The translations under genes were made by a program, and so were the position numbers. From positions 1-64,000 of the forward strand of contig NZ_JADMKB010000123.1 in assembly GCF_018780075.1 (NCBI RefSeq): DNA of 64,000 bases. Reading direction: 5' to 3'. How positions within the stretch are numbered: the stretch's first letter is position 1; every line of letters starts with the position of its first letter. The notes beneath the pieces were generated by a model. That model saw only the letters and a list, made by a program, of their open reading frames with translations, ran no database searches and was not told where the DNA came from. Shown one piece after another: positions 8,802 through 19,507 of the stretch. This stretch comes from Hydrogenophaga sp. GTDB taxonomy: Bacteria; Pseudomonadota; Gammaproteobacteria; Burkholderiales; Burkholderiaceae_C.

Positions 8802-9536
8802 TCAGTGGGCCAGGATCTTCGACAGGAACTCCTTGGCCCGTGGCGAGCGCGCGTCCGGGTTCCCGAAGAACTCGTCGCGCCGGCAATCTTCGACGATTTT
8901 GCCGGCGTCCATGAAGATCACGCGGTGGCTGACCTTCTTGGCAAAACCCATCTCGTGGGTCACGACCATCATGGTCATGCCCTCTTGCGCGAGCTTGACC
9001 ATCACGTCCAGCACCTCGCCCACCATCTCGGGGTCCAGCGCCGAGGTCGGCTCGTCGAACAGCATCACGATCGGGTCCATGCTGAGCGCGCGGGCGATCG
9101 CCACCCGCTGCTGCTGGCCGCCCGAGAGCTGGCCGGGGAACTTGTCCTTGTGCGCCATCAGGCCCACGCGGTCGAGCATCTTCAGCCCGCGGGTCTTGGC
9201 CTCGTCGGCGTTGCGGCCCAGCACCTTGATCTGCGCCAGCGTGAGGTTCTCGGTCACCGACAGGTGCGGGAACAGCTCGAAGTGCTGGAACACCATGCCC
9301 ACGCGGCTGCGCAGCCTGGGCAGATTGGTCTTGGGGTCGGCGATGCTGACGCCGTCCACCACGATGTCGCCCTTCTGGAAAGGCTCCAGCGCGTTGACGG
9401 TCTTGATCAGGGTGGACTTGCCCGAGCCCGAAGGGCCGCAGACCACCACCACCTCGCCCTTCTGGATGGAGGTGGTGCAGTCGGTCAGCACCTGGAAGCT
9501 GCCGTACCACTTGGAAACGTTCTTGATGTCGATCAT
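8802..9536 (-). CDS. gltL: Glutamate/aspartate ABC transporter ATP-binding protein
   Basis: A 244-residue polar amino-acid ABC ATPase: Walker [10 protein letters not shown] near residue 34, Q-loop [10 protein letters not shown], signature LSGGQQQR, Walker [14 protein letters not shown] and H-loop THEMG. Length and sequence fit the GltL/AatP group. It is the third gene of the minus-strand order gltJ-gltK-gltL and lies 12 bp after gltK. The DctB/D-like pair starts about 80 bp downstream on the same strand. Confidence 0.93.
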   Translation of the reverse strand: MIDIKNVSKWYGSFQVLTDCTTSIQKGEVVVVCGPSGSGKSTLIKTVNALEPFQKGDIVVDGVSIADPKTNLPRLRSRVGMVFQHFELFPHLSVTENLTLAQIKVLGRNADEAKTRGLKMLDRVGLMAHKDKFPGQLSGGQQQRVAIARALSMDPIVMLFDEPTSALDPEMVGEVLDVMVKLAQEGMTMMVVTHEMGFAKKVSHRVIFMDAGKIVEDCRRDEFFGNPDARSPRAKEFLSKILAH

Positions 9537-9548
9537 GGCAATGGCTCC

Positions 9549-10214
9549 TCAGCGGATGATGGCGATCTTCTTCTGCAGGCGACGCACCAGCATCGACAGC
9601 GAGAAACAGATGACGAAATAGACGACGGCGGCCACGAGGTAGGTCTCCACCGGCCGGTTGAAGTTCTTGCCCGCGACCTCGAAGCCCTTGAGCAGGTCGT
9701 AGGCACCGATGGCGTAGACCAGCGAGGTGTCCTGGAACAGGATGATGGTCTGCGTCATCAGCACCGGCAGCATGTTGCGGAAGGCCTGCGGCAGCACGAT
9801 CAGCTGCATGGTCTGGCCGTAGGTCATGCCCACCGCGTAACCCGCGTTGACCTGGCCCTTGGGCACGCTCTGGATGCCCGCGCGCATGATCTCCGAGAAG
9901 TACGCGGCCTCGAACACCGTGAAGGTGATCATGGCCGAGAGCTCGGCGCCCATGGGCTGCCCGATCATCAGCGGGATCAGCAGGAAGAACCACAGGATCA
10001 CCATCACCAGCGGGATGGAGCGCAGCGTGTTCACGTAGAACGCCGCCGGCATCACCAGCCACTTCTTGCCCGACAGCCGCATGAGCGCGAGCACCGTGCC
10101 GAGCAGGATGCCACCGACCATGGCGATCAGCGTGAGCTGCACCGAGAAGATCAGGCCCTTGAGCACGAAGCTCGACAGGACCGACCAGTCGAGGAATGCA
10201 AAGTCGAGATTCAT
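9549..10214 (-). CDS. gltK: Glutamate/aspartate ABC transporter permease
   Basis: A 221-residue inner-membrane permease of the HisM/GltK family with about five TM helices and the EAA-loop region EIMRAGIQSVPKGQVNAGYA that contacts the ATPase. It starts 1 bp after the gltJ stop. GltJ and GltK form the heteromeric channel. Confidence 0.93.
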   Translation of the reverse strand: MNLDFAFLDWSVLSSFVLKGLIFSVQLTLIAMVGGILLGTVLALMRLSGKKWLVMPAAFYVNTLRSIPLVMVILWFFLLIPLMIGQPMGAELSAMITFTVFEAAYFSEIMRAGIQSVPKGQVNAGYAVGMTYGQTMQLIVLPQAFRNMLPVLMTQTIILFQDTSLVYAIGAYDLLKGFEVAGKNFNRPVETYLVAAVVYFVICFSLSMLVRRLQKKIAIIR

Positions 10215-10215
10215 G

Positions 10216-10956
10216 TCAATGCCCTCCGATCATGCCGGGCACCTGCACCTTGTGTTCAATGAACAGCGCGATGCGGTTGATGACGAAGGCGGAGATGAAG
10301 TACAGCCCGGTCACGGCGAGGTAGACCTCGATGCCGCGCGAGGTTTCTTCCTGCGCCTGCATGGCGAACATGGTCAGCTCGGCGATGGACACGGCGAACG
10401 CCACCGAGGAGTTCTTGATGATGTTCATGCTCTCGCTGGTCAGCGGCGGGATGACGATGCGAAACGCCATCGGCAGCAGCACGTAGCGGTAGGTCTGCGA
10501 CAGCGTCAGGCCCATCGCCAGGCCGGCGTAGCGCTGCCCCTTGGGCAGGCTCTGGATGCCGGCGCGCACCTGCTCGGCGATGCGCGCGGAGGTGAAGAAG
10601 CCCAGCGCGAACACCACCAGCAGAAAACTGGGCACCTCGCGCAGCGGCGGAATCAGGGACGGCAGCACGTGGTACCACAGGAACACCTGCACCAGCAGCG
10701 GGATGTTGCGGAACAGCTCGGTCCACACGTTGCCGATGGCCACCAGCGCCTTGCTCGGCGTGGTGCGGAAAATGCCCATGACCGCGCCCACCACCAGCGC
10801 CACCACCAGCGCCAGCACGGCGACGCTCAGCGTCCAGCCCCAGGCCGAGAGCAGCCAGTCCAGGTAGGTGATGTCGCCGCCCTCGCCAAAACAGCTGGGC
10901 CGGACCTCACCGTCGATCGTGTCCTTGCAGAACACCTGCCAATCCCATGTGCTCAT
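10216..10956 (-). CDS. gltJ: Glutamate/aspartate ABC transporter permease
   Basis: A 246-residue permease, longer at the N-terminus than GltK. The soluble start WDWQVFCKDTIDGE precedes the first TM, as is normal for GltJ. The EAA loop is EQVRAGIQSLPKGQRYAGLA. It is the first of the three membrane and ATPase genes and is separated from gltI by a 135-bp gap that contains a family A repeat, so gltI may be made in excess over the permeases. Confidence 0.93.
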   Translation of the reverse strand: MSTWDWQVFCKDTIDGEVRPSCFGEGGDITYLDWLLSAWGWTLSVAVLALVVALVVGAVMGIFRTTPSKALVAIGNVWTELFRNIPLLVQVFLWYHVLPSLIPPLREVPSFLLVVFALGFFTSARIAEQVRAGIQSLPKGQRYAGLAMGLTLSQTYRYVLLPMAFRIVIPPLTSESMNIIKNSSVAFAVSIAELTMFAMQAQEETSRGIEVYLAVTGLYFISAFVINRIALFIEHKVQVPGMIGGH

Positions 10957-11014
10957 GGTGAATTCCCCAGTTCAACTGAATAAGAAAACAAACCCGACGC
11001 CGGAGAGAGACCGA

Positions 11015-11091
11015 TCCGGCGCCGGGCCGCCCCAAGCCGGGTCAGCCCCCTCGGGGGGCAACGACCCGCGCAGCGGCGGAGTGTGGGGGCC
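11015..11091 (+). repeat. Dispersed repeat family A, copy 4, intergenic after gltI
   Basis: GCCGGGCCGCCCCAAGCC and GCCCCCTCGGGGGGCAACGA match copies 1-3 in xdhA/xdhB, including the GTGGGGGCC end. It abuts the gltI stop codon and lies between gltI and gltJ. The CCCCCTCGGGGGG hairpin here may attenuate transcription, giving more binding protein than permease. Confidence 0.75.
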
Positions 11092-11994
11092 TTACTTCTT
11101 GACGGAATAGTCTTCCATCGGCTTGTCGTTCGGGGTGGCCCAGGCCGCCTTGGTGTTCTCGTTGGCGACCATGCCGACCTTGGTGTTGGCCGGGGGGATG
11201 GGCTGTTCGAACCACTTGGTCCACAGCTTGGCCACGTCGCCCGACTTCATCATGGCCTTGAGGCTGTCGTCCACGGCCTTCTTGAAGGCGGCGTCGTCCT
11301 TGCGGATCATGATGGCGATCGGCTCGACCGACAGCACTTCACCCACGATCTTGAAGTCGGCCGGGTTCTTGGCCTTGGCGATGTTGCCGGCCAGGATGGC
11401 GCCGTCCATCACGAAGGCGTCGGCACGGCCGGATTCGAGCAGCAGGAAGCTGTCGGCGTGGTCCTTGCCGTAGACCTCTTCAAAGTTCACGCCGGTGGCG
11501 CGCTCGTTCTTGCGCAGGGTCTGCACGGAGGTGGTGCCGGTGGTGGTGGCGACCTTCTTGCCGTTGAGCTGGGCAATGCTGCTGATGCCGGAGTTGGCCT
11601 TGACCGCGATGCGAACCTCTTCCACGAAGGTCGTGACCGCGAAGGACACGTCCTTCTGGCGCGCGGCGTTGTTGGTGGTGGAGCCGCACTCGATGTCCAC
11701 GGTGCCGTTCTGCACCAGCGGGATGCGGTTCTGCGAGGTCACCGGCTGGTACTTGATGTCCAGCTTGGCCAGGCCCAGCTGCTTCTGCACGTCGGCCAGC
11801 ACCTTCTGGCAGATCTCCACGTGGTAACCCACGAACTTGCCGTCGCCCAGCGTGTAGGACAGGGCGCCCGAGCTTTCACGCACACCCATGGTCACGGACC
11901 CGCTGTCCTTGATCTTCTTCAGGGTGTCGGTGGTCTGCGCCACGGCGGCCGAGCTGGCCACGAGGGCGGCAACAATCAACAAAGACTTTTTCAT
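11092..11994 (-). CDS. gltI: Glutamate/aspartate periplasmic binding protein
   Basis: A 300-residue family-3 solute-binding protein with a Sec signal peptide (MKKSLLIVAALVASSAAVAQ). Conserved ligand-site segments include GVRESSGALSY, TSQNRIPLVQNGTVDIECGS and TTGTTSVQTL. The start is the ATG with GGAG 7 nt upstream. It delivers glutamate/aspartate to GltJKL. Two closely related binding-protein genes precede it on the same strand. Confidence 0.93.
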   Translation of the reverse strand: MKKSLLIVAALVASSAAVAQTTDTLKKIKDSGSVTMGVRESSGALSYTLGDGKFVGYHVEICQKVLADVQKQLGLAKLDIKYQPVTSQNRIPLVQNGTVDIECGSTTNNAARQKDVSFAVTTFVEEVRIAVKANSGISSIAQLNGKKVATTTGTTSVQTLRKNERATGVNFEEVYGKDHADSFLLLESGRADAFVMDGAILAGNIAKAKNPADFKIVGEVLSVEPIAIMIRKDDAAFKKAVDDSLKAMMKSGDVAKLWTKWFEQPIPPANTKVGMVANENTKAAWATPNDKPMEDYSVKK

Positions 11995-12049
11995 ACAGGC
12001 TCCAAAAGGTTGGGAGGGTGGGGGAAACAAAAGAATGACCGTGGCCGGA

Positions 12050-12937
12050 TCAACCGGGCACCTGGTCCGAGGGGTACTTCCAGAAATCCTTCAGCAGGTA
12101 GTTCATGGGCAGGTTCAGGGACTTGTTGGCGGGCGGGATGGGCTGGCTGAACCAGCGGTCGTAGATCGCGTGCGCCTCCCGGGAGCGGATCAGCCGCTTC
12201 ATCTCGTCGTCCACCACCTGCTTGAACTGCGGGTCGTTCTTGGGCAGCATGATGGCCAGCGGTTCGATGGTCAGGAACTTGCCCACCACCTTGAGCTGCC
12301 CGGGGTTGGGCCGCCCCGCGGCCAGGCCGTAGAGCAGCACGTCGTCCATCGCAAAGCCGTCGGCCTCGCGCCGTTCCACCATCTCGAGGGCGCGCGCGTG
12401 GTCGTCGGCTTCCAGGACGGTGATGCCCAGCAGGTATTCGTTGTTGGCGCGGTTCACCGCCTTCAGCGGCGTCGTGCCCTTGGTGGAGACCAGCTTCAGC
12501 CCCCTGAAGTCGCGCACCACCTGCACCGCGCTGTCCGCGCGCACCAGGTAGCGGGCGCCGGTGATGTAGTGCGGCACCGTGAAGGCCACCTTCTCGCGGC
12601 GCTCGGCGTTGTTGGTGGTCGAGCCGCACTCCAGGTCGGCCTTGCCCTCTTCCACCATGGCGATGCGGTTGGCCGGCGTGACCTGCACGAAGCGGGGGGT
12701 GAGCGTCTCCAGCGCCAGCTTCTTGCGCACGGCTTCGGTGAGCTTCAGGCACAGGTCGATCGCGTAGCCCACCGGCTTCTTGTCGGCGTCGACGAACGAA
12801 AACGGCACCGACGATTCGCGGTGGGCCAGCACGATGCTGCCGTCCCGCTGGATGCGGTCCAGCACCGGGCCGGCCACCGCCCACAGCGGCGCCGACGCCA
12901 GGGCCGCGGCCCAGAAAAACCGGTTCAGACTGGCCAT
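12050..12937 (-). CDS. Periplasmic amino-acid binding protein, GltI paralogue
   Basis: 295 residues with a signal peptide (FFWAAALASAPLWAVAGP). It shares with GltI the blocks RESSVPFSFVD, TPANRIAMVEEGKADLECGS and KGTTPLKAV. The C-terminal WFSQPIPPANKSLNLP matches the same region of GltI. It lies between another paralogue, 5 bp away, and gltI, 55 bp away, with no permease of its own, so it probably feeds GltJKL with a different amino acid. Ligand unknown. Confidence 0.88.
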   Translation of the reverse strand: MASLNRFFWAAALASAPLWAVAGPVLDRIQRDGSIVLAHRESSVPFSFVDADKKPVGYAIDLCLKLTEAVRKKLALETLTPRFVQVTPANRIAMVEEGKADLECGSTTNNAERREKVAFTVPHYITGARYLVRADSAVQVVRDFRGLKLVSTKGTTPLKAVNRANNEYLLGITVLEADDHARALEMVERREADGFAMDDVLLYGLAAGRPNPGQLKVVGKFLTIEPLAIMLPKNDPQFKQVVDDEMKRLIRSREAHAIYDRWFSQPIPPANKSLNLPMNYLLKDFWKYPSDQVPG

Positions 12938-12942
12938 GGTGA

Positions 12943-13839
12943 CTACCCCAGAGGTTGATCGGTCGGCGACCGGTACAGGTCGAGCAAAACGTCGGGCGGC
13001 GGCCAGTTCAGGTTCAGCCCCTTGGGCGGAATCGGGCTCTGGAACCAGCGGCGGTAGATCTTCAGAGCCTCACCCGACTGCATGAGCCGCGTCAGGCTGC
13101 GGTCCACCACGGCCTTGAACGCCGTGTCGTCCTTGCGCAGCATGCAGGCGTAGACCTCGGTCGCCATCGGCTTGCCGACCACGCGCCAGTCCTCGGGCCG
13201 GTCGGTCTTGGCGCGCAGCCCGTAGAGCAGGGCCTCGTCCATCAGGAACGCGACGGCCCGCCCGCTTTGCAGCTGCTCGAACGCCTCGCCGTGGTCCTTG
13301 GCCGAGACGATGTCCACCTTCAGGCCCGTGGACTCGCTGTGCATCATGAGCTGGCGCTCGCTCGTGGTGCCGGCGGTGACCAGCACGCGCCGCCCGCCCA
13401 GGTCGGACAGCCCGGTGACGCCCGAGTCCACCCGGGTCAGCAGGCGCGAACTGGTCTGGAAGATGGAGACCGAGAACGCCACCTGGCGCGCGCGCTCGCG
13501 GTTGTGGGTGGTGGAGCCGCACTCCAGGTCCACCGAGCCGTTCTGCACCAGCGGGATGCGGTTCTGCGAGGTCACCGGCACCAGCTTGACCGCCAGCGCC
13601 GGCAGCTTGAGTTCTTTCTTGATGCTGTCCGCCACCGCCAGCATCAGGTCCTGCGAATAGCCCACCACCTGGCGGCGGCCGTCGTAGTACGAGAACGGCA
13701 CCGACGACTCGCGGTGACCGAGGTTGATGGTCGCCGTCTGCGAAATCTTCTGCAGTGTCGTGAGCACCGGCGTCTGGGCCTGTGCGCCCAGGGCGCAGCA
13801 CATCAGCAGAAAGGGGGGCAGGCAACGGATCATGGTCAT
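12943..13839 (-). CDS. Periplasmic amino-acid binding protein, second GltI paralogue
   Basis: 298 residues, family-3 solute-binding protein with a signal sequence (CLPPFLLMCCALGAQAQ). Shared blocks are GHRESSVPFSYYD, TSQNRIPLVQNGSVDLECGS and AGTTSERQLM. It is the first gene of the presumed operon that runs through the other paralogue to gltI. The start could also be the second ATG at 13833, and neither has a strong ribosome site. It is probably an alternative receptor for the GltJKL permease; ligand unknown. Confidence 0.87.
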   Translation of the reverse strand: MTMIRCLPPFLLMCCALGAQAQTPVLTTLQKISQTATINLGHRESSVPFSYYDGRRQVVGYSQDLMLAVADSIKKELKLPALAVKLVPVTSQNRIPLVQNGSVDLECGSTTHNRERARQVAFSVSIFQTSSRLLTRVDSGVTGLSDLGGRRVLVTAGTTSERQLMMHSESTGLKVDIVSAKDHGEAFEQLQSGRAVAFLMDEALLYGLRAKTDRPEDWRVVGKPMATEVYACMLRKDDTAFKAVVDRSLTRLMQSGEALKIYRRWFQSPIPPKGLNLNWPPPDVLLDLYRSPTDQPLG

Positions 13840-13965
13840 GGGGTGGTTGAGGGGTTTCAGCGCAAAGGCCATGCCAGTGGGTATTAACCCTAGGAATGGG
13901 GCTCCAATGTGGCCCAAAACCCCTCTCAAACCGCGTTTGTGGCGCTCACAGGGCGTCCAGGCGAA

Positions 13966-14007
13966 CGGAAATCCGTTTCGCCCACCCCCCTGAAAAACGG
14001 ATTTCCG
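13966..14007 (-). terminator. Terminator-like hairpin after codA
   Basis: A 13-bp perfect stem (CGGAAATCCGTTT paired with AAACGGATTTCCG) with a 16-nt loop lies 14 bp beyond the codA stop on the minus strand. It sits between the pyrimidine operon and the start of the glt binding-protein genes and probably separates the two transcripts. Confidence 0.6.
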
Positions 14008-14020
14008 ACCGCCCGGACCT

Positions 14021-15298
14021 TCAGCGCAGCGGCATGAAGGCCGTGGTGTCCGGGCGGCCTGGCAACGCGAGCGCCGCTTGCGCCGCCGGTGTCTCGGCCA
14101 GCAACACGCCTTGGCGCCACACCCTCAGCCGAGTCGCGCGCAGGCGGATCGCCTCGATGGGGTCGCGCGCCTGCAGCAGCACGAAGCTCGCGTCCTGGCC
14201 GGCTTCGATGCCGTAACCCTTGAGCCCCATCACCTTCGCAGCGTTCGTGGTCACCGCCTCGAAACACTGGCGCATGCCGGCCTGGCTGGTCATCTGCGCC
14301 ACGTGCAGGCCCATGTGGGCCACCTCCAGCATGTCGCCGCTGCCCAGCGAATACCAGGGGTCCATCACGCAGTCGTGGCCAAAGGCCACCGTGACGCCGG
14401 CCGCCATCAGCTCGGGCACGCGCGTCATGCCGCGGCGTTTCGGGTAGCTGTCGTGCCGGCCCTGCAGGGTGATGTTGATCAGCGGGTTGGCGACCGCGCT
14501 CACGCCGCTTTCCGCGATCAGCGGGATCAGCTTGCTCACGTAGTAGTTGTCCATGCTGTGCATGGAGGTCAGGTGCGAGCCGTTGACGCGGCCCTGCAGG
14601 CCCAGGCGCTGTGTTTCAAACGCCAGCGTCTCGATGTGGCGCGAGAGCGGGTCGTCGCTCTCGTCGCAATGCATGTCCACCGGCAGGCCACGTTCGGCGG
14701 CGAGTTCACACAGCAGCCTCACGCTGGCCGCTCCGTCGGCCATGGTCCGCTCGAAGTGCGGGATGCCGCCGACCACGTCCACGCCCAGATCGAGTGCGCG
14801 TTTCAGGTTGTCGAGACCGCCCTTTGAGCGCAACACACCGTCCTGCGGGAAGGCGACCAGTTGCAGGTCCAGGTAGGGCGCGACACGCTGCTTCACCTCC
14901 AGCATCGCGCGCACCGGCAGCAGGCTGGGGTCGCTGGTGTCCACGTGGCTGCGGATCGCCAGCAGGCCCTTGGCCACCGCCCAGTCGCAGTAGGCCAGCG
15001 CGCGGTCCACCAGCGCTTCTTCGGTCAGCAGCGGTTTGAGCTCGCCCCACAGCGCGATGCCTTCGAGCAGGGTGCCGCTCTGGTTCACGCGCGGCAGGCC
15101 ATAACTCAGCGTCGCGTCCATGTGAAAGTGCGGGTCGCAGAACGGCGGGCTCAGCAGCTGGCCGGCGGCGTCCACGGTCTCGTGCGCCGGCGCCTGCAGG
15201 CCCGCGGCCACCTCGACGATGCGGCCGTCCTGCACCGCGACGGACACATCGGTGCGCCCGTCGGGCAGGTTGGCGTGGGTGATCAGCAGATCCAGCAC
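14021..15298 (-). CDS. codA: Cytosine deaminase / amidohydrolase
   Basis: 425 residues of the amidohydrolase superfamily, CodA type. Visible metal and catalytic motifs are DPHFHMDA (HxH), HVDTSD, DMHCDESDDP with the general-base Glu, and FGHDCVMDPWYSLGSGDML with the final Asp. It hydrolyses cytosine to uracil and ammonia, supplying the uracil used by the upp, urc4 and urc1 products of the same operon. The start lies 10 bp after the LysE-family gene. A closely related activity such as isoguanine or a hydroxypyrimidine cannot be excluded. Confidence 0.88.
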   Translation of the reverse strand: MLDLLITHANLPDGRTDVSVAVQDGRIVEVAAGLQAPAHETVDAAGQLLSPPFCDPHFHMDATLSYGLPRVNQSGTLLEGIALWGELKPLLTEEALVDRALAYCDWAVAKGLLAIRSHVDTSDPSLLPVRAMLEVKQRVAPYLDLQLVAFPQDGVLRSKGGLDNLKRALDLGVDVVGGIPHFERTMADGAASVRLLCELAAERGLPVDMHCDESDDPLSRHIETLAFETQRLGLQGRVNGSHLTSMHSMDNYYVSKLIPLIAESGVSAVANPLINITLQGRHDSYPKRRGMTRVPELMAAGVTVAFGHDCVMDPWYSLGSGDMLEVAHMGLHVAQMTSQAGMRQCFEAVTTNAAKVMGLKGYGIEAGQDASFVLLQARDPIEAIRLRATRLRVWRQGVLLAETPAAQAALALPGRPDTTAFMPLR

Positions 15299-15308
15299 GG
15301 CGCCCCCT

Positions 15309-15947
15309 TCAGGCCGCCTGACGGCGGACGCTGGCCAGCAACAGCGCCAGCAGGCCCATGCCCATCGCGCAGCCGCGGTTCAGCCAGCGCAGGCCGTCGC
15401 CCGATAGCCAGCGCACCGCCTGCCGCCCGGCCAGGGCATAGGCCACCATCACCAGCGCGTCGATGGCGACGAACAGCGCCCCGAGCAGCGCGTACTGCGG
15501 CACCATCGCCTGCGCCGGGTCCACGAACTGCGGCAGGAACGCCGCGAAAAACAGCAGCGACTTGGGGTTGGACAGGGCCACCAGCAGGCTGCGCACGAAG
15601 GCCGCACGGCCCTGCACCTGCTGCCCCGGCACCTGGGCCAGCGCCGCCCGCATGTCCTGCGGCGGGCTGCGCCAGAGCTGCACCGCCAGCCACAGCAGGT
15701 AGAGCACCCCCACCGCACGCACGGCTTCGAACAGCCAGGCCGACGACGCCAGCAGCGCCCCCAGCCCCACCGCGACGACGCTGATCATGATCACGCTGCC
15801 CAGGTTGGCGCCGGCCATGCCCCAGGCCGCGCGACGCAGGCCACCGCCCATGCCGTTGGACAGGGCCAGCAGCATGGTGGGGCCGGGGATCGCCGCCAGC
15901 GCGAGCGAGGCGGTGGCGAACATCAGCAGGGTTTGCAGGCTGGGCAT
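15309..15947 (-). CDS. LysE/RhtB-family exporter
   Basis: A 212-residue inner-membrane exporter with six predicted TM helices and the family hallmark AAIPGPTMLLALSNGMGGG near residues 18-36, then LLVALSNPKSLLFFAAFLPQ. Members export amino acids or small waste metabolites. Its place between upp and codA in the uracil operon suggests that it removes a by-product or excess intermediate, but no substrate can be read from sequence. Confidence 0.85.
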   Translation of the reverse strand: MPSLQTLLMFATASLALAAIPGPTMLLALSNGMGGGLRRAAWGMAGANLGSVIMISVVAVGLGALLASSAWLFEAVRAVGVLYLLWLAVQLWRSPPQDMRAALAQVPGQQVQGRAAFVRSLLVALSNPKSLLFFAAFLPQFVDPAQAMVPQYALLGALFVAIDALVMVAYALAGRQAVRWLSGDGLRWLNRGCAMGMGLLALLLASVRRQAA

Positions 15948-15988
15948 GGACGGATTCCTTTCAGGTCAGGACGCCAGCATACGCGGCG

Positions 15989-16618
<630 letters not shown>

Positions 16619-16664
16619 GGTGGGGTGGCCTTCATGGTTCGGGAACGGAGTCATGGAAACGGAT

Positions 16665-17882
16665 TCAGAACACGGTGCCGTCGCTGGCGATGTTGAGCGG
16701 GGGCAGGCCACCGCGCAGGCGCAGCGCCAGCAGGCGGCCGGCCGCCCAGGTCCCGCCTTCGAGCACGCAGGCCAGTGGCATCTGCGCCGCGCTCAGGCCC
16801 AGCTCGGCACGCACCAGAGGCGCGAGTTCGTCGAGCAGGGCCACGGTGAGCGCGCGCCATTCAACGATGAAGGTGTCGCCGGCCTGCCAGGTGCGCGTGG
16901 CGTGGTCGGCGGGCAGCGGGCGCAGCACGCCGGCGTCGATCAGCAGGCCACCGTTGCGGTACTCGGGCAGGCCGGTGAGTGCGTCCAGCCCCTGCACGCG
17001 CACACCCGCCCATTCGAAAGGCTCCAGCAGCGAATAGGTGAGCCACTGCGAGAGCTTGTGAAACGGCATCCAGCCGGCGGTGAGACCCTCGCCCGGCACG
17101 GCCGGGTGGGACCAGCAGTCGCCCAGCGCGGTGCCACCGATGGCGTTCTGCGCGGGCCAGATGCCGGACAGCGTGTCGAGCAAGGCCATGAGGATGGCGT
17201 GCGCCTCGACGGTGGGGCCACTGCGCAGCGCATCGAAGAGCGCGCCGGGGCGGCCGAGCGGACCGTAGGTGTCGGCGTGTTCGCGCATGGCCGAGCCCAG
17301 GCGGCGCAGCACGGCGCTGCGGCCCTCCAGGCCCACCAGCGGGTTGCGCGCGCTCACCTGAAAGGCCTCGCCCAGTCGCTCGGCCGTCAACGCGGCCAGG
17401 CCGGCTGCGTCCACCCGAAGGGGTTGCGCCGGATCGCTGGAGAACAGGCCGGCGGTGAACGCATGGAAGCTCGCCACGCCCAGACCTTCGGAGCGCGAAA
17501 ACGTCTGCTTGCTGGCGGCCTCGCGGTAGCCCCACCCGGCGCCCGCGCCGGCGTCGAGCAGCACGCTCACCAGCGCCAGGTCGATCTGCGTGCGGGCGCG
17601 CTCGGCCGCGTCCACCGGGCCCAGCAAGACGTCGAGCCGGGCCGCGCGGTTCACTTGGCCCGCTTCGAAATGGCGCCAGCGGCTGTGGTACGGGATGCGC
17701 AGGTCGGGGAAGCGCTGGCGCGTGAGCTCGGCCACGGTGCGCGCGGCCGACGCGAGGGCGGCATCGTCGACCGCGAAGTGGCTGGATTCGCCGGCCCGGG
17801 CGCGGGCCAGCAGTTGCCCGGCCCGTTCGCGGATCGCCGTGGTGGAGCGCAGCGCGGCCACCGCGCCGGCGGCGCTCGACAT
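16665..17882 (-). CDS. urc4: URC4-type (DUF1688) uracil catabolism protein
   Basis: 405 residues matching the DUF1688/URC4 family: [33 protein letters not shown], the [13 protein letters not shown] block and [23 protein letters not shown]4 is needed for growth on uracil in the URC pathway; its chemistry is not established. The gene starts 17 bp after urc1 and is followed by upp. The start ATG lacks a strong ribosome site and may be read by coupling from urc1. Confidence 0.85.
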   Translation of the reverse strand: MSSAAGAVAALRSTTAIRERAGQLLARARAGESSHFAVDDAALASAARTVAELTRQRFPDLRIPYHSRWRHFEAGQVNRAARLDVLLGPVDAAERARTQIDLALVSVLLDAGAGAGWGYREAASKQTFSRSEGLGVASFHAFTAGLFSSDPAQPLRVDAAGLAALTAERLGEAFQVSARNPLVGLEGRSAVLRRLGSAMREHADTYGPLGRPGALFDALRSGPTVEAHAILMALLDTLSGIWPAQNAIGGTALGDCWSHPAVPGEGLTAGWMPFHKLSQWLTYSLLEPFEWAGVRVQGLDALTGLPEYRNGGLLIDAGVLRPLPADHATRTWQAGDTFIVEWRALTVALLDELAPLVRAELGLSAAQMPLACVLEGGTWAAGRLLALRLRGGLPPLNIASDGTVF

Positions 17883-17899
17883 ATCCGGTGTGACAAGGC

Positions 17900-19201
<1,302 letters not shown>

Positions 19202-19280
19202 GTGCGCACCTTGGAAGCTTGGAAACAGCCATCGCTGGCGAACCCGCCGGAGCCGACGTGGTGTCGGCCCCGTGGCCTGA

Positions 19281-19443
19281 GAGGCTGAGCGTCTTTCGCT
19301 CATGCCCGCTCACCACGCCAAAACGCACCCGCTCTGCGTTGCAAATGCGCGCCATAGCCAGAGCTATGGCTGTGCTTTGCGCCTTGATCGGGCACGTTTT
19401 GACGCGTTGCTCGGACACGCCCGAAAAACGCTCAGCCTCTGCA
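19281..19443. repeat. Long imperfect palindrome, about 160 bp
   Basis: The outer arms GAGGCTGAGCGTCTTTCG and CGAAAAACGCTCAGCCTC pair. Inner arms include CCAAAACGCACCCG with CGGGCACGTTTTGACG, and the centre is CCATAGCCAGAGCTATGG. The gap between urc1 and panE (19202-19507) holds little else. It resembles a dispersed bacterial palindromic element and could fold into a long hairpin that blocks read-through in both directions. Confidence 0.7.
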
Positions 19444-19507
19444 CCCACTTTAGCAAGTGCAGTGCCAACCGCAAGCCGCACATGCCCAGGCGTTCCTAAA
19501 ATCACAC

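Noticed and set aside
6849-10262. A very long plus-strand open frame opposite the sensor kinase and gltLK genes
   Set aside because: It is antisense to four genes with clear families, has no motif, is rich in His, Arg, Gly and Gln as GC-rich shadows are, and has no ribosome site.
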